Below are positions 1-8,841 of a stretch of 64,000 nucleotides of DNA, piece after piece (the stretch's first letter is position 1; every line of letters starts with the position of its first letter). A program made the position numbers and the translations under genes. The stretch spans positions 188,884-252,883 of the forward strand of contig NZ_KQ474100.1 of NCBI RefSeq assembly GCF_001401755.1. Reading direction: 5' to 3'. Source of the stretch: Aquimarina longa SW024. Lineage in GTDB: Bacteria; Bacteroidota; Bacteroidia; Flavobacteriales; Flavobacteriaceae. The notes under the pieces were generated by a model, which ran no database searches, had not been told where the DNA came from, and was given only the letters and a program-made list of their open reading frames with translations.

Positions 1-2
1 TA

Positions 3-623
3 CCAGTAACAGACCTTTTAAGTCAGCAAAGTTTAGAATCAGGAAGTAATAGAGCCAAACAGTATCATACTCAAGCTCTTATTTCTAGAAATAATCGTAC
101 TATTGATGTATTAGGATATACAGGTGGTCGTAATGCTCTGTCAAATACAGGAAGACAAGCATTACAGAGAGCTGTTGCCAATTTTAATAACTTAAATACA
201 ACACTTAATATGAGGCTTACGTTTGGTACTAATCACAGAGCTGCTGATTTAGTAGTATATGTTCGTGAAGATCTAGGTTCTGGAGGATTAGCAGGTTTTC
301 CATCAGGAGGGAGAGCTTATAAATGGGCGCAAATAGGACCTGATGTAGCTAGGCGAGGAGTTATATATACCACACATGTAATAACTCATGAGATGGGGCA
401 TTGCATTGGTTTACGTCATACAGATTGGTTTGCAAGATCATGTGATGGAAACAATGAAGGAGAATATGATGAGAATAATAATTATATTGGAGCTATTCAT
501 GTTCCAGGAACTCCACGTAATATTGATAGGACTTCGATAATGATTTCTTGCTCTACAGGTTATGAGAATGGAGTTTTTAACAGCAATGATAAAACTGCTA
601 TACGATATTTATATAGCAGGTAA
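3..623 (+). CDS. M57-family zinc metallopeptidase, C-terminal part (5' end outside window)
   Basis: The reading frame is open from base 3, so the gene begins before the window; an ATG at 210 lies inside the protein and is not taken as the start. The zinc-binding motif HEMGHCIGLRH (HExxHxxGxxH) is complete and is followed by a downstream SIM Met-turn. This is the pattern of M57/matrixin-like secreted metallopeptidases of Bacteroidota. The protein is clearly related to the complete lipoprotein peptidase at 19330-20175, with which it shares the ADLVVY/ADITVY strand, the GxGGLAGFP/GLGQAQFP stretch and GLRHxDW. Secretion and substrate cannot be judged because the N-terminus is missing. Confidence 0.85.
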   Translation, partial: PVTDLLSQQSLESGSNRAKQYHTQALISRNNRTIDVLGYTGGRNALSNTGRQALQRAVANFNNLNTTLNMRLTFGTNHRAADLVVYVREDLGSGGLAGFPSGGRAYKWAQIGPDVARRGVIYTTHVITHEMGHCIGLRHTDWFARSCDGNNEGEYDENNNYIGAIHVPGTPRNIDRTSIMISCSTGYENGVFNSNDKTAIRYLYSR

Positions 624-649
624 AAATCTTTAAGAACTTTGAAAATAAT

Positions 650-678
650 AAAAGCTGCCTTTTTTGGCAGCTTTTTTA
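650..678 (+). terminator. Rho-independent terminator after the M57 peptidase
   Basis: AAAGCTGCC and GGCAGCTTT form a 9-bp stem with a short T loop, followed by a T run. It lies 27 bases after the stop codon at 623 and also faces the end of the minus-strand ABC gene. Confidence 0.85.
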
Positions 679-726
679 ATGCTCTAATTTAATGTTATAT
701 AATTAAACAGATATAATTGTTATTAT

Positions 727-1389
727 TTATCCTAAAGTCTTCCCATCTACCATAACCAATTTTCTATCTGCCATATTTGCCAAATCTTGATTGTGTGTTA
801 CGATTACAAAAGTTTGACCAAATTCATCCCTAAGTTTAAAAAATAATTGATGTAGATTTTCTGCAGCTTCACTATCTAGGTTTCCTGATGGCTCATCTGC
901 ATAAATCACCCTAGGGTTATTGATTAAAGCTCGGGCTACAGCAACACGTTGTTGCTCTCCCCCAGATAATTCTTTCGGTCTGTGATGATATCGATGTGAA
1001 AGACCTAAGAAATCAAGAAGTTCTTTAGCTCTTTTTTCTACTTGAGCTTTAGGCGTTTTTTTTATAAAAGCAGGAATACATACATTTTCTAAAGCAGTAA
1101 ACTCAGGCAATAATTGATGAAACTGAAAAATAAAACCTAATAGTTCATTTCTGAATTTTGAAAGCTGTTTCTGTGATAATCCATTAATATTGGTCTTATT
1201 AATTGATAAATTACTATTCTTTGATTCACTGATATGATCCAGTGTACCTAAAATTTGTAATAAAGTAGTTTTTCCTGCTCCGGAAGCTCCTACAATAGAA
1301 ACAATTTCTCCTTTTTCGATATGAAGATTAACTCCTTTTAATACATGAAGATCTCCATAGTATTTATGAATATTATCTGCTATGATCAT
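727..1389 (-). CDS. lolD: ABC transporter ATP-binding protein, LolD type
   Basis: ATPase of the MacB/LolD family, expected to pair with LolC/E-type membrane subunits in lipoprotein release or a related export process at the inner membrane. Visible motifs are Walker [12 protein letters not shown], signature [15 protein letters not shown], Walker [13 protein letters not shown] and the switch His in VTHNQD. The ORF can be extended upstream to 1452, but that adds a hydrophobic stretch foreign to the family. The ATG at 1389 ([12 protein letters not shown]) gives a normal 220-residue protein. No permease gene is adjacent, so the symbol rests on sequence type only. Confidence 0.85.
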   Translation of the reverse strand: MIIADNIHKYYGDLHVLKGVNLHIEKGEIVSIVGASGAGKTTLLQILGTLDHISESKNSNLSINKTNINGLSQKQLSKFRNELLGFIFQFHQLLPEFTALENVCIPAFIKKTPKAQVEKRAKELLDFLGLSHRYHHRPKELSGGEQQRVAVARALINNPRVIYADEPSGNLDSEAAENLHQLFFKLRDEFGQTFVIVTHNQDLANMADRKLVMVDGKTLG

Positions 1390-1538
1390 TTGTTTTTTCA
1401 GCTTAAAAAAAGTGAAAGTAATCAATATCGTCAAAACCCCCAAGATTATCACTAAAGAAGACTGTTTTTTTAACCATTTAGCTATTTAAATGATATATTT
1501 ATATAACTAAGTTTTAGTGAATAAATAGTTGAATTTCC

Positions 1539-1546
1539 TAAATTTG
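1539..1546 (+). promoter_or_regulatory. Possible Bacteroidota -7 box upstream of msrA
   Basis: TAAATTTG matches the TAnnTTTG consensus, about 130 bases before msrA. No TTG is at the usual distance upstream, so this is only a candidate. Confidence 0.3.
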
Positions 1547-1674
1547 CATGCTGATCTTATTATGAGTATTTTATGTTTAGTTACTTGTAAAAAAGTAAGT
1601 TTTGTTACTATATAAAGACTAATACGAGCTAAGAAGTCACTATCTATGTTTTTTTAGTTGTATAAAATAATATT

Positions 1675-2232
1675 ATGAATAAAGATACTAATGAAATTGC
1701 AGTATTTGCAGGGGGTTGTTTTTGGTGTACAGAAGCTGTCTTTCAGCGCTTAGAAGGGGTCTATGAGGTAGAGTCTGGGTATACTGGGGGCACTATTAAA
1801 AATCCAGCATATCGAGAAATAACTACCGGAAGAACAGGGCATGCCGAAGCGATTAAAGTTCAATATGACTCTAAGAAGATTACTTATAAAGAACTATTAG
1901 AAGTATTTTTTGCTACACATGATCCCACTACATTAAATCGTCAGGGAGCAGATCGTGGTACACAATATAGAAGTGCTATTTTTTATTTAAATGATGAACA
2001 AAAGAAAATAGCAGAACAAATTATCGAAGAACTTAAAAATGACCGTATTTTTGATAATTCTATTGTTACTGAGATAACAGAATTAGGACCATTTTATAGT
2101 GCAGAACCATATCATCAGAATTATTATAATCAAAACAGTAGTCAAGGGTACTGTCAATTTGTGATAAACCCAAAACTTAATAAATTAAATAGTACCTTTA
2201 AAAATAAATTGAGAAAAGAAATACAGGATTAA
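1675..2232 (+). CDS. msrA: Peptide methionine (S)-S-oxide reductase MsrA
   Basis: Reduces methionine-S-sulfoxide in proteins and free methionine. The N-terminal motif [11 protein letters not shown] carries the catalytic Cys15 with the usual FWC context. [23 protein letters not shown] and [21 protein letters not shown] are all family-typical, and the 185-residue length is normal. The stop is 5 bases before folE on the same strand, so the two are probably co-transcribed. Confidence 0.96.
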   Translation: MNKDTNEIAVFAGGCFWCTEAVFQRLEGVYEVESGYTGGTIKNPAYREITTGRTGHAEAIKVQYDSKKITYKELLEVFFATHDPTTLNRQGADRGTQYRSAIFYLNDEQKKIAEQIIEELKNDRIFDNSIVTEITELGPFYSAEPYHQNYYNQNSSQGYCQFVINPKLNKLNSTFKNKLRKEIQD

Positions 2233-2237
2233 TTACT

Positions 2238-2834
2238 ATGCTATATAAAAACTTAGAAGAATATAATATAAAAGTCACTGAAGAAATAAAAGAAAAATTT
2301 GAATCTATTATAGAAGATCTAGGTGAAGATGTAAAGAGAGAAGGTATTATAAAAACTCCAGAACGAGCAGCAAAAGCGATGCAGTTTCTTACTCAAGGAT
2401 ATCATCAGGATCCCGCAGAAATTCTAAAAGGAGCTATGTTTAAAGAAGAATATGATGATATGGTTATTGTAAAAGATATAGAACTATATTCATTATGTGA
2501 GCATCATATGTTACCATTTTTTGGGAAAGCACATATAGCCTATATTCCTAATGGTCATATTGTAGGATTAAGTAAATTACCTAGAGTTGTCGATGTATTT
2601 GCTAGACGACTACAAGTACAAGAACGACTTACTCATGATATTTTAGAATGTATTAATACTACCTTAAAGCCAAAAGGCGTTGCCGTAGTAATTGAAGCTT
2701 CTCATATGTGTATGATGATGCGTGGAGTACAAAAGCAAAATTCTGTTACAACAACTTCAGGTTTTAGAGGCCAGTTTGAAAAGATTGAAACACGTACAGA
2801 GTTTTTGAGACTAATTACAGCTGACCTAGGATAA
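2238..2834 (+). CDS. folE: GTP cyclohydrolase I FolE
   Basis: Converts GTP to 7,8-dihydroneopterin triphosphate, the first step toward folate (and queuosine precursors). The zinc/catalytic block [20 protein letters not shown], followed by [23 protein letters not shown] and the second zinc Cys in [11 protein letters not shown], is intact, as is the C-terminal TRTEFLRLI. It lies immediately behind msrA, and 198 residues is a usual length. Confidence 0.97.
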   Translation: MLYKNLEEYNIKVTEEIKEKFESIIEDLGEDVKREGIIKTPERAAKAMQFLTQGYHQDPAEILKGAMFKEEYDDMVIVKDIELYSLCEHHMLPFFGKAHIAYIPNGHIVGLSKLPRVVDVFARRLQVQERLTHDILECINTTLKPKGVAVVIEASHMCMMMRGVQKQNSVTTTSGFRGQFEKIETRTEFLRLITADLG

Positions 2835-2901
2835 TAAATTTTTGGAATACTCTTTGTATTATTTTTTAGTATATTAATAATAAAACTATTACTATTAAAA
2901 T

Positions 2902-3201
2902 ATGATTAAAGATAAATACAAAAAGCTTGGATTAAGTTTACTTTTTGACGGATTAGGGATGCTTACTTATGTAATTCCCGGAATTCTAGAATTTGCAGAT
3001 GTAATATGGGCTCCTTTGGCAGCTTGGTTAATGACCAAAATGTATAAAGGAAATGTTGGAAAAGCAGCGGGAGTATTTACACTTGTAGAAGAAGCATTAC
3101 CAGGATTAGATGTTATTCCGACATTTACTATAATGTGGGTATATACCTATGTTTTTAAAAAAGAGAATGTAAAAGATACTATTGAAGTGGATGCTTCTTA
3201 A
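2902..3201 (+). CDS. Small conserved membrane protein, function unknown
   Basis: A 99-residue protein with two or three predicted hydrophobic segments (LGLSLLFDGLGMLTYVIPG, a middle stretch around VIWAPLAAWLMTKMY, and LDVIPTFTIMWVYTYVF). I do not recognise a named family. It lies 67 bases after folE. Its stop codon overlaps the stop of the convergent membrane protein gene (TTAA shared at 3198-3201), so the two genes end tail to tail without an intergenic terminator. Confidence 0.75.
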   Translation: MIKDKYKKLGLSLLFDGLGMLTYVIPGILEFADVIWAPLAAWLMTKMYKGNVGKAAGVFTLVEEALPGLDVIPTFTIMWVYTYVFKKENVKDTIEVDAS

Positions 3202-3728
3202 TCTTTTAAAAAACGAGCGAATCCCATTCTACGTAACATCTTTTTTTCAAAATTCCAGAAAAATTTAAATTGACCAAATATCCACCCTACTATAAGGAGT
3301 AGTACTTGATATATAGGGAATATAAGTAATATTCTTATAGGCCAGTAAATCCAACTGTTAATTCCCTTATGTAAACCTAAGATAGAAAGTATAGGATCAG
3401 AGATACGTGCAGCAGTAGAACCAGTTATAGCAAAAACTATAAAAATTGCAATGAGTTCCCATCTATAGCTAACATTCCATTTGGTTTCTAAAACACTAAA
3501 AAGTTTTAGAGTAATGAATAGGAATAGGAAAGTAAGAAATAGTATTATAGCAGATAATAAACCTATATATATACTATCAACAGGTTGATATATTGAATTT
3601 AAGAGGTATTTACTAATTAAATATGAAGAAAATAATAGGCTTGCTATTCCTAATATAGGGAATAGTAGTTGCCAATTATGTTTTATCTCCCAACGTTCCT
3701 TGAATTTTTGCATGTGGTAAAAATACAA
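3198..3728 (-). CDS. Integral membrane protein, DUF6787-like
   Basis: A 176-residue protein with four predicted transmembrane segments and the C-terminal signature VGWIFGQFKFFWNFEKKMLRRMG. I associate that signature with a family conserved in Flavobacteriia (probably DUF6787), from memory. Function unknown. It lies just downstream of the lipoprotein at 3745-4173 on the same strand, with a 16-base gap, suggesting one transcript. Confidence 0.75.
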   Translation of the reverse strand: MYFYHMQKFKERWEIKHNWQLLFPILGIASLLFSSYLISKYLLNSIYQPVDSIYIGLLSAIILFLTFLFLFITLKLFSVLETKWNVSYRWELIAIFIVFAITGSTAARISDPILSILGLHKGINSWIYWPIRILLIFPIYQVLLLIVGWIFGQFKFFWNFEKKMLRRMGFARFLKD

Positions 3729-3744
3729 TTAAAAAGAATTTAAA

Positions 3745-4173
3745 TCAATATCGTTGCCCTCTTGTAGCAATAAATCGTTGTCGATATTGTCGTTCAAAAT
3801 ATATAAAATAATTATAAAGGAGATAATTTACTTCATAACCATAATGAATAGCAGGATCATAGTTAATTTGTTGTTCATATAGCAGCGGATCAAATCGTTG
3901 TGGTTGTAACACACGTTGATTATATTCTGTAACATATATTCGATTTCTATTTTCTAGAAAAGCCTCTCCATAAAAACCTCTAGGTCTTTGAGTTACAAGC
4001 CATGAATTAAACCCTGGCTCAATAATCATAATTTCGTACTCCAGACTGTCATTTGCTATTCTTATAGTATCTGTATCAGCATCAGTAGAGGCTGTATCCA
4101 TATTTTTTGTTTTTGTCGTAGCACAACTAATGATAAAAATTCCTAGAATAAATATGTAAATGAAGTTTTTCAT
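3745..4173 (-). CDS. Small lipoprotein, DUF6146-like
   Basis: 142 residues beginning with a lipoprotein signal peptide (MKNFIYIFILGIFIISC, lipobox IIS-C at Cys17). The mature part contains WLVTQRPRGFYGEAFLENRNRIYVTEYNQRVLQPQRFDPLLYEQQINYDP in stretches, and a basic tyrosine-rich tail. This resembles a conserved flavobacterial lipoprotein family (I believe DUF6146). Function unknown. It is probably co-transcribed with the membrane protein gene at 3198-3728. Confidence 0.75.
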   Translation of the reverse strand: MKNFIYIFILGIFIISCATTKTKNMDTASTDADTDTIRIANDSLEYEIMIIEPGFNSWLVTQRPRGFYGEAFLENRNRIYVTEYNQRVLQPQRFDPLLYEQQINYDPAIHYGYEVNYLLYNYFIYFERQYRQRFIATRGQRY

Positions 4174-4219
4174 ATTTTTTAAAGATATTTAAAAAATATA
4201 TATAATAATGTTGTAGAAA

Positions 4220-5113
4220 TTATAAATTCCAAAAATCAATTTGATTATTTTCAATTTCTTGAATATCAGAAAGACTAATATCCATTTGATACATAATTAA
4301 TTCTGTAAATCTATTTGTTGCAAATTGTGAATTATTTCCATTAGTATACAGTATCCCAAAACCATTAGTAGCAGTACATGGACCATTTGTATAATTACCG
4401 GTTCTAAGTATTGTGCCAGATCTTCTAATAGTTTGTACGATGTTAGCTCGGATAAAGGATAATTGTTGCCATTGATTGTTAGTATTAGCTACTGAACGAA
4501 CTCCATCACAGCAAATTCCGGAATCAAAGTACATGTTATTGTTGCTCCAATTGATATGAGTAGACCATCTATTACGATTAACACCGGGTTGTCTGGTTCC
4601 AAATGAAAACTGTCCTTTAGAAGTAGTATATATAATAGTGAAAACAGAGCCATTAATTCCAGCATTTGTTAAAACCTGTATACTCGTGTTAATATCTAAC
4701 CGATCATCAATACCATCTCCAAAGAAATATGGTCTAGTAAGATCTGTTATAAAACGAGGCTGAAAACTATTGGTATTTTGAATTGCATTTCTACCTAATC
4801 CACTTTGATCGTACCAAATGACTACAAATACATCTGAACCACTTCTCCATGTATCAATTGCTGCTACATCTACAATATCATTATCTGACCACCCAAAATC
4901 CTGCTCAGCATTATCACTGCTTCTTCTTAGGCGAACGAGAGGTCCATTATAATCAGATTCTAATACTCGAAAAGAAAGAGCAAAACTGATCGTAGTTAAT
5001 TTAGCATCCAGAATATGAGAAGGCCTCATGGTTGGAAAATGATTGTATTGATCTATTTGACCATAACAAAGGCATGAAAAAAAAATAGGTATATAAAAGA
5101 CTATTTTTTTCAT
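4220..5113 (-). CDS. Secreted protein resembling an arabinofuranosidase-type/LamG jelly-roll domain
   Basis: 297 residues with an N-terminal signal peptide (MKKIVFYIPIFFSCLCYGQ). The stretch VFVVIWYDQSGLGRNAIQ resembles the WYDQSGnGNdatQ motif of the jelly-roll-like domain of GH54 arabinofuranosidases and of many Bacteroidota secreted adhesins. The rest (FYGDGIDDRL-like and GSVFTIIYTT-like strands) fits a concanavalin-like binding fold. No catalytic residues can be assigned, so carbohydrate binding is an inference. It starts 4 bases after the stop of the upstream secreted protein, forming a two-gene unit. Confidence 0.7.
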   Translation of the reverse strand: MKKIVFYIPIFFSCLCYGQIDQYNHFPTMRPSHILDAKLTTISFALSFRVLESDYNGPLVRLRRSSDNAEQDFGWSDNDIVDVAAIDTWRSGSDVFVVIWYDQSGLGRNAIQNTNSFQPRFITDLTRPYFFGDGIDDRLDINTSIQVLTNAGINGSVFTIIYTTSKGQFSFGTRQPGVNRNRWSTHINWSNNNMYFDSGICCDGVRSVANTNNQWQQLSFIRANIVQTIRRSGTILRTGNYTNGPCTATNGFGILYTNGNNSQFATNRFTELIMYQMDISLSDIQEIENNQIDFWNL

Positions 5114-5117
5114 GATT

Positions 5118-5630
5118 TTAGTTTCTTTTTAGGTCCCCTGTTATATGAAAAATGTTGGTATCTGTTGATACAATTCCAACTCCTGCGTCTAATCCAGCTG
5201 TTTTAAATCTAAGTAACCTATTTTTAATAATTACTCCTCCAGCACCAGATATTGTTACTTTTCCATTTCCAATTTGATATATACTAACATTAAAACCTAT
5301 AGGAAGTCCTGCAGGAACTGTTAAGGTAATATCTGTAGTACTATCGAAAGTTAAAATATTTCTGTTGTCAGACTCTATAAGAGTATAGTTTCCTATTTTG
5401 GGTAATACAGATGGAGATTCAAGTAGTTCTTTCCATTCAGTTCCATTAAATTGAAATACTTTTTTTTTGACCGTATCAAATATCAAAACACCTTCTTTTA
5501 TTGTAGCTGTTGGAATACTATTTATGTTTGTAGTTGTTGCCTCTGGTAATCCTAGTAGGGCATTGGCATCAATTTGAGCAATAGTAGCAGTAGTATATAG
5601 AAATAGTACTAAGATTAGTAGGTTTTTCAT
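5118..5630 (-). CDS. Secreted protein with a phage-appendage-like C-terminal domain, unknown function
   Basis: 170 residues with a signal peptide ending near TATIAQ. The N-terminal half contains GVLIFDTVKKKVFQFNGTEWKEL, the short motif found at the start of many Bacteroidota secreted repeat proteins. The C-terminal half (NILTFDSTTDITLTVPAG, GFNVSIYQIGNGKVTISG, NIFHITGDL) resembles the beta-rich end domain common in phage tail/fibre proteins and flavobacterial surface proteins. It is the first gene of the pair with 4220-5113. Role unknown, surface display plausible. Confidence 0.65.
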   Translation of the reverse strand: MKNLLILVLFLYTTATIAQIDANALLGLPEATTTNINSIPTATIKEGVLIFDTVKKKVFQFNGTEWKELLESPSVLPKIGNYTLIESDNRNILTFDSTTDITLTVPAGLPIGFNVSIYQIGNGKVTISGAGGVIIKNRLLRFKTAGLDAGVGIVSTDTNIFHITGDLKRN

Positions 5631-5650
5631 AATGGGGATAGTTGGTTAAA

Positions 5651-5684
5651 ACAAAAGCTTACTAAATTTTTAGTAAGCTTTTGT
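5651..5684 (-). terminator. Terminator after the DUF937 gene
   Basis: A perfect 16-bp inverted repeat (ACAAAAGCTTACTAAA and its complement) with a 2-base loop, 33 bases past the DUF937 stop. It separates that gene from the secreted pair downstream. Confidence 0.75.
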
Positions 5685-5716
5685 TGAACTTAAATCTAAA
5701 GTTAATAAAAGTTATT

Positions 5717-6352
5717 TTATTTTCCAAATAAACCTCCTAATAGACCACCAAGTCCTCCTTTTTTACCACTACCACTTAATAACATTCCTGCAACATCATC
5801 AAGTATACTTCCATCTCCATCAGCATCTAAAAAAGATTCTATTAGTGATTGCTGTTGTGAACCTTTAGCTCCTCCAGACATTGTTCCTAATAAGTCTGAT
5901 AATCCATTAGTATCATTTACATTGTTTTGTGAAGCTTGTTTTCCTAAGACTCCCATTAATATAGGAGCGGCAACTTTAAGGATTTGTGCAACAGAGCTTG
6001 CATCAATTCCTGATTTTTGACTTAGAGCATTTTCTACTGCAGGTTGTTTACCTCCAAGAATATGACCTAAAATACCTGCTCCATCATTAGTAACACTTTG
6101 ATCAACTCCTCCTTCAAATAAACCTCCTAAGTTATCTAGAATCCCTCCATTATGTTTTCCTGTTATTGCTCCTAATAATCCAGAAGCACCTTCTGGTGTA
6201 GATGCATTACGCTGCATAGCTCCCATTAATACAGGCATTGCCATACTTAATAAACTACCAGTTTTATCGGTAGATTGCCCTGTTTGTGAGCTTACGCCGT
6301 TAATAATTTGTTTACCCATTGGGCTATTTAATAGATCTAAAATTCCAGACAT
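5717..6352 (-). CDS. DUF937 family protein
   Basis: 211 residues, low-complexity and rich in Gly, Leu, Ser and Met. The repeated pattern (ILDLLNSPMGKQIINGVSSQTGQ, LLSMAMPVLMGAMQRNAS, GILGHILGGKQ, ILKVAAPILMGVLGKQ) is typical of DUF937. A DADGDGSILDDV calcium-loop-like motif is near residue 177 and a GGLGGLLGGLFGK tail ends the protein. No signal peptide. Function unknown. Confidence 0.85.
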   Translation of the reverse strand: MSGILDLLNSPMGKQIINGVSSQTGQSTDKTGSLLSMAMPVLMGAMQRNASTPEGASGLLGAITGKHNGGILDNLGGLFEGGVDQSVTNDGAGILGHILGGKQPAVENALSQKSGIDASSVAQILKVAAPILMGVLGKQASQNNVNDTNGLSDLLGTMSGGAKGSQQQSLIESFLDADGDGSILDDVAGMLLSGSGKKGGLGGLLGGLFGK

Positions 6353-6473
6353 AGCTAATATTATTTTTTATGAACCTAAATTTACATTTTTAATACTAGA
6401 ATTTAAACTCTAAAATAATTTTATTTTAGTAAAAAAAAGGTGAAAAACCATTTAGTAGGATGAAAAGCAAAAA

Positions 6474-6505
6474 AAACTCCATTTTAAATCATTAAAATGG
6501 AGTTT
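6474..6505 (-). terminator. Terminator after serA
   Basis: A 14-bp stem (AAACTCCATTTTAA paired with TTAAAATGGAGTTT) with a 4-base loop. Read on the minus strand it is followed by a T run, 48 bases after the serA stop. Confidence 0.85.
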
Positions 6506-6552
6506 AAGAAGTATTTGGTAATACTTACACTACTATATTTTAGAATTATTAA

Positions 6553-7503
6553 TTAGTTTAGTATTTGAATAATCTGTTCAGCTAGTTCTTGACCTATACG
6601 ATCTTGAGCTTCTCCTGTAGCAGCACCAATGTGAGGTGTTAGCGATATTTTATTATTCATCAGTACTTTGATTGCAGGATTAGGTTCATTTTCGAATACA
6701 TCAAGACCTGCAAATCCTAATTTTCCATTTTCTAAAGCTTCTACTAGTGCTACTTCGTCAATTACACCACCACGAGCAGCATTAATAACTCCTGCACCAT
6801 CTTTCATCTGTTCAATTTCAGGTTTTCCTATTACATACTCTTTTTGTGCAGGGACATGTAATGTGAAGAAGTCTGAATTTTTAAGAACTTCTTCTTTAGA
6901 TATTGTTTTAATTTTGAAATTAAGTGATTGTCCGTCAAAGAATTCTAAAGGAATTTCTATTTCATCGATAAACGGATCATATGCAATAACATTCATACCA
7001 ACTCCAATAGCAATTTTTGCAGTAGCTTGTCCTATACGTCCGATACCAATTACTCCAAGGGTTTTACCTCTTAACTCGATACCACTTCCGTATGCTTTTT
7101 TCAGGTTTTTAAATTTACTATCTCCTTCTAAAGGCATATTACGATTGGAGTCATGTAAAAAACGTACGCTACCATATAAATGAGCAAAAACAAGTTCTGC
7201 TACAGATCCAGAGGATGCGGCAGGAGTATTAATTACATGCAATCCTTTTTCACGAGCATAAGCAACATCAATATTATCCATCCCTACACCACCACGACCA
7301 ATGATCTTAAGAGAAGGGCAGTTATCAATGATATCAGTTCTCACCTTGGTAGCACTACGGACTAATAGTACAGAAATTTCATTTTCATTAATATAATTGA
7401 CTAACTGATCTTGTGCAACTGTAGTTGTCAAAACTTCGAATCCTTTTTTTTCTAAAGCTTCAATTCCGCTTTGGGATACCCCGTCGTTTGCTAATACTTT
7501 CAT
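6553..7503 (-). CDS. serA: D-3-phosphoglycerate dehydrogenase (D-2-hydroxyacid dehydrogenase)
   Basis: Oxidises 3-phosphoglycerate to phosphohydroxypyruvate with NAD. The nucleotide-binding motif GVIGIGRIGQATAK, catalytic Arg in NAARGGVID, Glu in FENEPNP and His in LTPHIGAAT are all present. At 316 residues it is the short form without a regulatory ACT domain. It lies 44 bases downstream of serC on the same strand, so the two consecutive steps of serine synthesis form an operon, which supports the assignment over other 2-hydroxyacid dehydrogenases. Confidence 0.92.
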   Translation of the reverse strand: MKVLANDGVSQSGIEALEKKGFEVLTTTVAQDQLVNYINENEISVLLVRSATKVRTDIIDNCPSLKIIGRGGVGMDNIDVAYAREKGLHVINTPAASSGSVAELVFAHLYGSVRFLHDSNRNMPLEGDSKFKNLKKAYGSGIELRGKTLGVIGIGRIGQATAKIAIGVGMNVIAYDPFIDEIEIPLEFFDGQSLNFKIKTISKEEVLKNSDFFTLHVPAQKEYVIGKPEIEQMKDGAGVINAARGGVIDEVALVEALENGKLGFAGLDVFENEPNPAIKVLMNNKISLTPHIGAATGEAQDRIGQELAEQIIQILN

Positions 7504-7547
7504 TGTGTAAATAAATCTTAAGTTTTAATTTTAAATCCTCTATGGAG

Positions 7548-8612
7548 TTATGCTTTTCGTTCTAAATCACTCATTACATCTACAAGAGTTGCAACACTTT
7601 CTAAGCTTAATGCATTATACATACTGGCTCTATATCCTCCAACACTGCGGTGACCATTAATTCCATTAATACCTGCCTCTTTCCACATAGCATCAAAAGT
7701 TTCTTTAAGATCTTCATTAACTAAAGTAAAAGTAGCATTCATATTAGAACGGTCTTCTTTAGCAGCAAATCCTTTGAATAGAGGATTTAGATCAATTTCA
7801 GAATAAATAAGATTAGCCTTTTTTTCATTCAATTCTTCTATAGCAGTAATTCCGCCATACTTTTTTAGCCATCTTAATGTTAGCATAGAAGTATAAACTG
7901 GAAAAACAGGAGGAGTATTAAACATACTTGCTTTATTGATATGAACTTGATAATCTAACATAGAAGGAATTTGTCGTTCTATTTTACCTAGGATATCTTC
8001 TTTTATAACGACAAGAGTAGTACCTGCAGGTCCCATATTTTTTTGAGCTCCAGCATAGATCAAACTAAATTTTGAAAAATCTAATTGTCTAGAAAATATA
8101 TCACTACTCATGTCACATACTAAGTTAGTAGTGGTAGAAGGAAAGTTTTTTAATTGTGTTCCATAAATTGTATTATTGCTAGTAAGATGTAAGTAATCTA
8201 AACCTTTAGGGATATCAAGATCTTTAGGGATAAAATTAAAATTAGCATCTTTAGAAGAAGCAACTTCGATTACTTCTCCAAAAAATTTAGCTTCCTTGAT
8301 AGCTTTATCACTCCAAGCACCTGTATTTAAATATCCTGCTTTAGTTTGTAATAAATTATAAGCAACCATTAAAAATTGAGAACTAGCACCTCCTTGAAGA
8401 AATAAAGCTTTATATCCTTTGCCTTCAAGCCCTAATAATTCTAAAGCTAGGGTGCGAGCTTCTTCCATAACATCAACAAAATCTTTACTACGATGTGAGA
8501 TTTCTAGAATAGAAAGTCCAGAGTTGTTAAAATCTAATATTGCTTGTGATGCTTCTTTAAATACCTCTTGCGGTAAAATACAAGGTCCAGCGCTAAAATT
8601 ATGCTTTTTCAT
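7548..8612 (-). CDS. serC: Phosphoserine aminotransferase SerC
   Basis: PLP enzyme converting phosphohydroxypyruvate to phosphoserine (also used in the pyridoxine pathway). It opens with the family signature HNFSAGPCILP. The PLP-binding Lys is in IYAGAQKNMGPAG, and GLRxxGGYRASMYNA-type C-terminal residues are seen as HRSVGGYRASMYNAL. The 354-residue length is normal. It is the first gene of the serC-serA operon. Confidence 0.96.
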   Translation of the reverse strand: MKKHNFSAGPCILPQEVFKEASQAILDFNNSGLSILEISHRSKDFVDVMEEARTLALELLGLEGKGYKALFLQGGASSQFLMVAYNLLQTKAGYLNTGAWSDKAIKEAKFFGEVIEVASSKDANFNFIPKDLDIPKGLDYLHLTSNNTIYGTQLKNFPSTTTNLVCDMSSDIFSRQLDFSKFSLIYAGAQKNMGPAGTTLVVIKEDILGKIERQIPSMLDYQVHINKASMFNTPPVFPVYTSMLTLRWLKKYGGITAIEELNEKKANLIYSEIDLNPLFKGFAAKEDRSNMNATFTLVNEDLKETFDAMWKEAGINGINGHRSVGGYRASMYNALSLESVATLVDVMSDLERKA

Positions 8613-8841
8613 TGTGCTACTATTTATTGTTTTTTAATGCTCTCATGGAATCTTTAATAATTAAAACTAATCTCATATACTTATGTTATAAGCCATCTTA
8701 ATCATGTAAGTTTCATCAGTAGTTTTATTGTTAAATATAATAATATACTTTATTGTTTTCTTCCTTTATAAAAAGTGAAAGAAAGACAACACAAAGGTGC
8801 TAATAATCTCATACAAATATATTGTCAAAATGATAAAATAT

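Noticed and set aside
6668..7183. A 171-codon plus-strand ORF opposite serA
   Set aside because: It is antisense to a complete, conserved serA and has a Ser/Pro/Ile-rich composition typical of a reverse-frame shadow.
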